64,000 bases of DNA. Origin: Brenneria rubrifaciens. Its GTDB lineage: Bacteria > Pseudomonadota > Gammaproteobacteria > Enterobacterales > Enterobacteriaceae. Of this stretch, positions 60,534 through 64,000 are shown piece after piece. A program made the translations under genes and the position numbers. Each line of letters begins with the position of its first letter. Within the stretch, counting starts at the first letter, position 1. Under the pieces are notes generated by a model, which saw only the letters and a list, made by a program, of their open reading frames with translations, was not told the DNA's origin and searched no databases. The stretch covers positions 2,976,001-3,040,000 of the forward strand of contig NZ_CP034035.1 of NCBI RefSeq assembly GCF_005484945.1. Reading direction: 5' to 3'.

Positions 60534-60904
60534 CGGGCAACCATTTTCACCGCCCGGCGGCCTGATGAGATTAAACATTTCTTTTATGTTCTAAATAATA
60601 TAAATATCCACATCTTAAAAAACAAAGATATCTCTCTCATCCCTATATTGTGACAGATGAAAATACTGATGTTGTCATGAAGTTCCAGGTGGCTGATTGA
60701 ATTATAAATAAAATTTTCGTTTCCTGGTCTTGCTGATGTTTATTGTCGATTGACGGATGCGTGCCGCAGCCGGAAGAGGTAACCCATTGTTTGTTAACGC
60801 TAATCGATGCGAATATTCATTTTTCCATTTCAAAATCTAAAATACGCTTTAATCAAACCACCTAAAAACTGTTATTTCAGCGTCAAAATTTCATCCGGGA
60901 AAAT
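60534..60904. other. AT-rich intergenic stretch
   Basis: About 370 bp of AT-rich sequence after the receptor terminator. No gene, RNA or repeat recognised. Confidence 0.4.
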
Positions 60905-61018
60905 ATGACTTTTAACAAAATTAACAGAAAAAATGCATTAATAATTAGCGGTCTAGTTAAAATATTTTTATTGGCAGTGATGCTAAGTGTTAGCTGTTAT
61001 TTTAACGATAATAAATGA
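60905..61018 (+). CDS. Possible 37-residue lipoprotein
   Basis: A short frame with GGGA four bases before its ATG encodes a basic N-terminus (MTFNKINRKNA), a hydrophobic stretch (FLLAVMLSV) and a lipobox-like LSVSC near the C-terminus. The mature lipopeptide would have only about eight residues. It could be a small lipoprotein, a truncated gene, or chance in AT-rich DNA. No homologue recognised. Confidence 0.3.
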   Translation: MTFNKINRKNALIISGLVKIFLLAVMLSVSCYFNDNK

Positions 61019-61146
61019 TGTGGCTCGCCATGATTCATCGGGTTCGCAAATCGCGCCACCCTATCGAACTGCATTTAGCGAATCCGGCCGGGTACGCCAT
61101 GTCGCCGAGATCCCACGCCCCGCTAAAGGTATGCGCGCCTACGGCG

Positions 61147-61195
61147 AACCGGGTGCTCAAACAGCTCACGCCGGTTGTCGTTTGAGCACCCGGTT
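61147..61195. repeat. Perfect 16-bp inverted repeat
   Basis: AACCGGGTGCTCAAAC (61147-61162) and its exact complement (61180-61195) flank a 17-nt spacer. No T run follows on either strand. It ends 1 bp before the start of the HTH remnant and about 260 bp before the cytosine deaminase gene. Confidence 0.8.
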
Positions 61196-61196
61196 T

Positions 61197-61397
61197 ATGA
61201 AAAAAACCCTGGGATATTTATTTGACGAACATCGTAAAAAACCGGCACTGTTGCTGGTAACACGGGATGCCATACAGCAAGAGAACGGTAATCTCATCAA
61301 GGCAGTGGAACGCCTGGCGATTCGCCGGAATACGCTAAACCTGCGTCTACAGCGGATTGAACGGCAGTCAGGCCAGTCAATCCGCTATTTTGTTTAA
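61197..61397 (+). pseudogene. HTH fragment of a PucR/CdaR-type regulator
   Basis: The 66-codon frame ends with GNLIKAVERLAIRRNTLNLR and then LQRIERQSG. This resembles the C-terminal HTH of PucR/CdaR-type regulators, which have the form of A-R-x-L-x-I-H-R-N-T-L-x-x-R-L-x-x-I-E. No sensing domain, ribosome site or upstream homology is present, so it is likely the stump of a larger regulator, perhaps once governing the deaminase that follows. A real small HTH protein cannot be excluded. Confidence 0.5.
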
Positions 61398-61455
61398 ATG
61401 CGTCCGTCGCCTTGCTTATCTGGCGCAGGTCAAATACACAACAGCGGGAGTTTTT

Positions 61456-62700
61456 ATGAAAATTATCAATGCCGCGCTTCGTCGGCGAAACGGACTTTTC
61501 ACTATCACCTTAGATAGCGGGTTGATTGGTTCGATTGATGCCCAGACTGAGTACTTAACCGCGGCGGAAAACCGCGATGCGATCGACGCCAACCGCCGGT
61601 TGGTCATTCCTCCGCTGGTCGAGCCGCATATTCATCTGGATGCCGCGCTGACTGCGGGTGAACCGGAATGGAACATGAGCGGCACGCTGTTTGAAGGCAT
61701 TGAACGCTGGGGCCAGCGCAAGGCCAGCATCACCCACGACGACACCAAACGCCGGGCGCACACCGCCATCGGTATGCTGCGCGATCACGGTATTCAGCAT
61801 GTGCGAACGCATATTGACGTTACCGATCCCAGCCTGGCGGCGCTGAAAGCCATGCTGGAGGTGAAGCAGGAAGCGCGCGATCTGATTGATTTGCAAATTG
61901 TGGCTTTCCCGCAGGAAGGCATTGAGTCCTTTGCCAACGGACGCCAATTGATGATGCGCGCCATTGAAATGGGCGCCGATGTGGTCGGCGGTATTCCCCA
62001 TTTCGAGAACACCCGCGATCAGGGGGTGAGTTCCATCAAGTTCCTGATGGACCTGGCCGAACGCACCGGTTGCCTGGTAGACGTACACTGTGACGAAACC
62101 GATGACGCCCAATCACGCTTTCTGGAAGTATTGGCTGAAGAAGCGCGGGTGCGTCGGATGGGACATCGGGTCACAGCCAGCCATACGGTGGCCATGGGCT
62201 CTTACGACAACGCCTACTGCTATAAGCTGTTCCGCTTGCTTAAAATGTCGGAGATCCATTTTGTTTCCTGCCCAACCGAAAGTATTCACCTGCAAGGACG
62301 TTTCGAGACCTTCCCCAAACGACGCGGCGTAACCCGGGTAGCCGAACTCGACCGCGCGGGCATGAATGTCTGCTTCGCACAGGACTCCATCAAAGATCCG
62401 TGGTATCCGCTTGGAAACGGCAACATTCTGCGCGTGCTGGATGCCGGATTGCATATCTGCCATATGATGGGCTATGAAGATTTGCAACGCTGCCTCGATT
62501 TTGTCACCGATAACAGTGCCAAAGCGATGAATCTGGGTGAGAGATACGGTATTGTCGTCGGCCGCCCGGCCAATCTGGTGATACTGGACGCCGAGAATGA
62601 CTACGAAGCCATACGCCGCCAGGCCAAAGCCAGCGTGTCGATTCGTGGCGGTAAGGTTATTATGCGCCGGACGCCGGAGCAATTCAGCTATCAGGATTAG
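61456..62700 (+). CDS. codA: Cytosine deaminase-family amidohydrolase
   Basis: Zn/Fe amidohydrolase, 414 residues, closest by eye to E. coli CodA. It has metal ligands H58 and H60 (EPHIHLDAA), H211 with E214 (VHCDETDDAQSRF), H243 (ASHTVAMGS) and D310, so the active site is complete. The loop differs from CodA: FAQDSIKDPWYPLG replaces FGHDDVFDPWYPLG, changing the His before and the Asp after the catalytic Asp. CPTESIHLQGRF also replaces the CodA version. Substrate may therefore differ from cytosine. No codB permease adjoins it. ATG at 61456 follows GGGAG. Confidence 0.85.
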   Translation: MKIINAALRRRNGLFTITLDSGLIGSIDAQTEYLTAAENRDAIDANRRLVIPPLVEPHIHLDAALTAGEPEWNMSGTLFEGIERWGQRKASITHDDTKRRAHTAIGMLRDHGIQHVRTHIDVTDPSLAALKAMLEVKQEARDLIDLQIVAFPQEGIESFANGRQLMMRAIEMGADVVGGIPHFENTRDQGVSSIKFLMDLAERTGCLVDVHCDETDDAQSRFLEVLAEEARVRRMGHRVTASHTVAMGSYDNAYCYKLFRLLKMSEIHFVSCPTESIHLQGRFETFPKRRGVTRVAELDRAGMNVCFAQDSIKDPWYPLGNGNILRVLDAGLHICHMMGYEDLQRCLDFVTDNSAKAMNLGERYGIVVGRPANLVILDAENDYEAIRRQAKASVSIRGGKVIMRRTPEQFSYQD

Positions 62701-63074
62701 AAGCCAGGCATCCGGTTGACGCCCGGATGCCGCTACCGTTTGCCACGTCCGGATCGGAATGGATAGAAAAAATTGGATAAGGGAAAAGATAAATTTAATA
62801 AAAAATCGATCTAAGCCACAAAAAAAAATTCCTGCGTTATACTCTCAAATAAATTAAAAGCGATTCTCCAACGTTTTCCAAACGTCTGCTGTGGAATACG
62901 CATAATGCGTGCTTTTGGGATACAAAATTAAAATAATCTTCAATTCAAAAAAGAAAGGGGCATTCAGGCGGTTCACCGTCATTCCATGCATTCGCTTGAG
63001 CGTTATTCTCGGCCGAATACAGAGTAATATATTGAATAAATATTGTGGCAGGAATAATTAGGTAGAGATTAAAG
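62701..63074. other. Intergenic region with hairpin
   Basis: GGCATCCGG and CCGGATGCC (62707-62731) form a hairpin 6 bp after the deaminase stop, possibly its terminator although no T run follows. The remaining roughly 340 bp are AT-rich with no gene; the promoter of the PAS sensor must lie there. Confidence 0.5.
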
Positions 63075-64000
63075 ATGAACATGAATAGTCAACTATCGGA
63101 TACTGATTTGATTACCCGACTTTACAGTCAGGACAAATTGGTGGCGCTGGATAAAGCGTACGCTATCGCCGAGTTCGATCCATTCGGCAGGTTGGTCGAA
63201 GCGAACACCTGTTTTTGCAACATGTTAGGCTTCGACAAAGCCGAGATTATCAATCAGCACCACAAGACATTTTTACTCGAACAACAGCGGCAGGAGCACG
63301 ACCATTTCTGGCCCAGCGTGATTAATGGCGATATCCGCTTCGGGGAATTCAAACGCCGAACCCGGCACGGCGATCCAATTTGGATTCATGCCGCCTATAC
63401 GCCGATTGTCGATGACCACGGCCAAAACATCGGAATCATTGAACTGGCGCTGGATATTACCCGGCAAAAATATTTCACGACCGAGCACCGCATAAAATTA
63501 GAAGCCATCGATAATTCACAGTGTGTGATTGAATTTGATCGGGAAGGATACATCATTCATGTCAACGATAATTACCTCACGCTAACAGGCTATAAACGCG
63601 AGGAATTACTTGGAGAGCATCACAAATTATTATACGAAGAAGCCTATCTTCAATCATCGGAATACAAAAAGTTCTGGAGGACATTACGGCGCGGCCAATC
63701 TATTAGCGGTCGCTTTCACCGTCTGGGAAAAAATAATATGTCGCTTTGGATACAGGCTACTTACAATCCGATAATGGATGATCATGGCAATATTAGCAAA
63801 GTCATTAAATACGCCCAGAATATAACGCAAAATGTTCAGACGGAAAAAAAAGCTGAACAGCAAGGCGCGATTCTCGATATTCTGCTCTCCGCGCACGACA
63901 GTTTTCTTCTCGATCACGATTTGCCTTCCGCCTGTGATAAAGTGTTTTCCCGCCTGCTGAATGTGACAAACAGCGAATTTGGCTTTATCGCCAAAGTGCT
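63075..64000 (+). CDS. PAS-PAS-GAF sensor protein (partial)
   Basis: An incomplete gene running off the window. The 308 visible codons contain two PAS domains with attached PAC segments (about 20-135, EFDPFGRLVEANTCFCNMLG; and about 140-260, EFDREGYIIHVNDNYLTLTG). A GAF domain then begins at about residue 270 (LPSACDKVFSRLLNVTNSEF). There is no signal peptide or membrane helix in this part. The output domain (GGDEF/EAL or histidine kinase) is out of view, so the function cannot be assigned; resemblance to PAS domains of aerotaxis-type sensors is noted. Confidence 0.8.
   Translation, partial: MNMNSQLSDTDLITRLYSQDKLVALDKAYAIAEFDPFGRLVEANTCFCNMLGFDKAEIINQHHKTFLLEQQRQEHDHFWPSVINGDIRFGEFKRRTRHGDPIWIHAAYTPIVDDHGQNIGIIELALDITRQKYFTTEHRIKLEAIDNSQCVIEFDREGYIIHVNDNYLTLTGYKREELLGEHHKLLYEEAYLQSSEYKKFWRTLRRGQSISGRFHRLGKNNMSLWIQATYNPIMDDHGNISKVIKYAQNITQNVQTEKKAEQQGAILDILLSAHDSFLLDHDLPSACDKVFSRLLNVTNSEFGFIAKV

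Overview
The window reads as enterobacterial chromosome, most likely Pectobacteriaceae (Brenneria/Pectobacterium/Dickeya type). The genus is inferred from gene content and protein resemblance, not proven. Nearly every housekeeping gene has a clear E. coli counterpart, and long blocks keep E. coli order: eno-pyrG-mazG-relA-rlmD with divergent barA; hldE-glnE-ygiF with ygiM, cca, uppP, folB and plsY; ppa-ytfP-tamB-tamA-msrA-ytfL-ytfK-cysQ; fklB, ytfB, rplI-rpsR-priB-rpsF, yjfP, bsmA, yjfL, rlmB, rnr, nsrR. A 127-bp ERIC-type element lies between eno and pyrG.

Layout. 0.2-12.2 kb: central metabolism, stringent response and BarA signalling, then glycerate kinase with a garR stump upstream. 12.5-25.4 kb: DNA ligase (away from its usual partner zipA), LPS heptose synthesis, GlnE, tRNA CCA addition, undecaprenyl recycling, and six tandem 72-bp hairpin repeats between folB and uppP. 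25.5-38.2 kb: a chemotaxis receptor, pyrophosphatase, the TamAB envelope machinery, MsrA and CysQ. 38.5-49.2 kb: a DUF2502 secreted protein, a decayed indolepyruvate/pyruvate decarboxylase gene, and the rpsF ribosomal operon up to nsrR.

49.6-57.5 kb is the most notable part: a compact cluster for the iron-only (alternative) nitrogenase. anfH, anfD, anfG and anfK lead an operon on the minus strand, followed by a small HEPN-like protein, a pyridoxamine-phosphate-oxidase-fold protein and AnfO. Downstream sits anfA, a GAF/AAA+/HTH sigma-54 activator with an N-terminal Cys-x4-Cys motif. A textbook -24/-12 promoter precedes anfH and a weaker one precedes anfA, so the expected circuit is AnfA plus RpoN driving anfH. 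Cofactor genes (nifB, nifV, nifU, nifS) are not in the window and must lie elsewhere if the enzyme is functional. The cluster abuts nsrR where enterobacteria normally carry purA.

57.8-64 kb: a class I glutamine amidotransferase, a second chemotaxis receptor, a poorly coding stretch with a perfect 16-bp inverted repeat beside an HTH remnant, a cytosine-deaminase-family enzyme with a changed active-site loop, and the start of a PAS-PAS-GAF sensor cut by the window end. No rRNA, tRNA, CRISPR array, insertion sequence or prophage was recognised.
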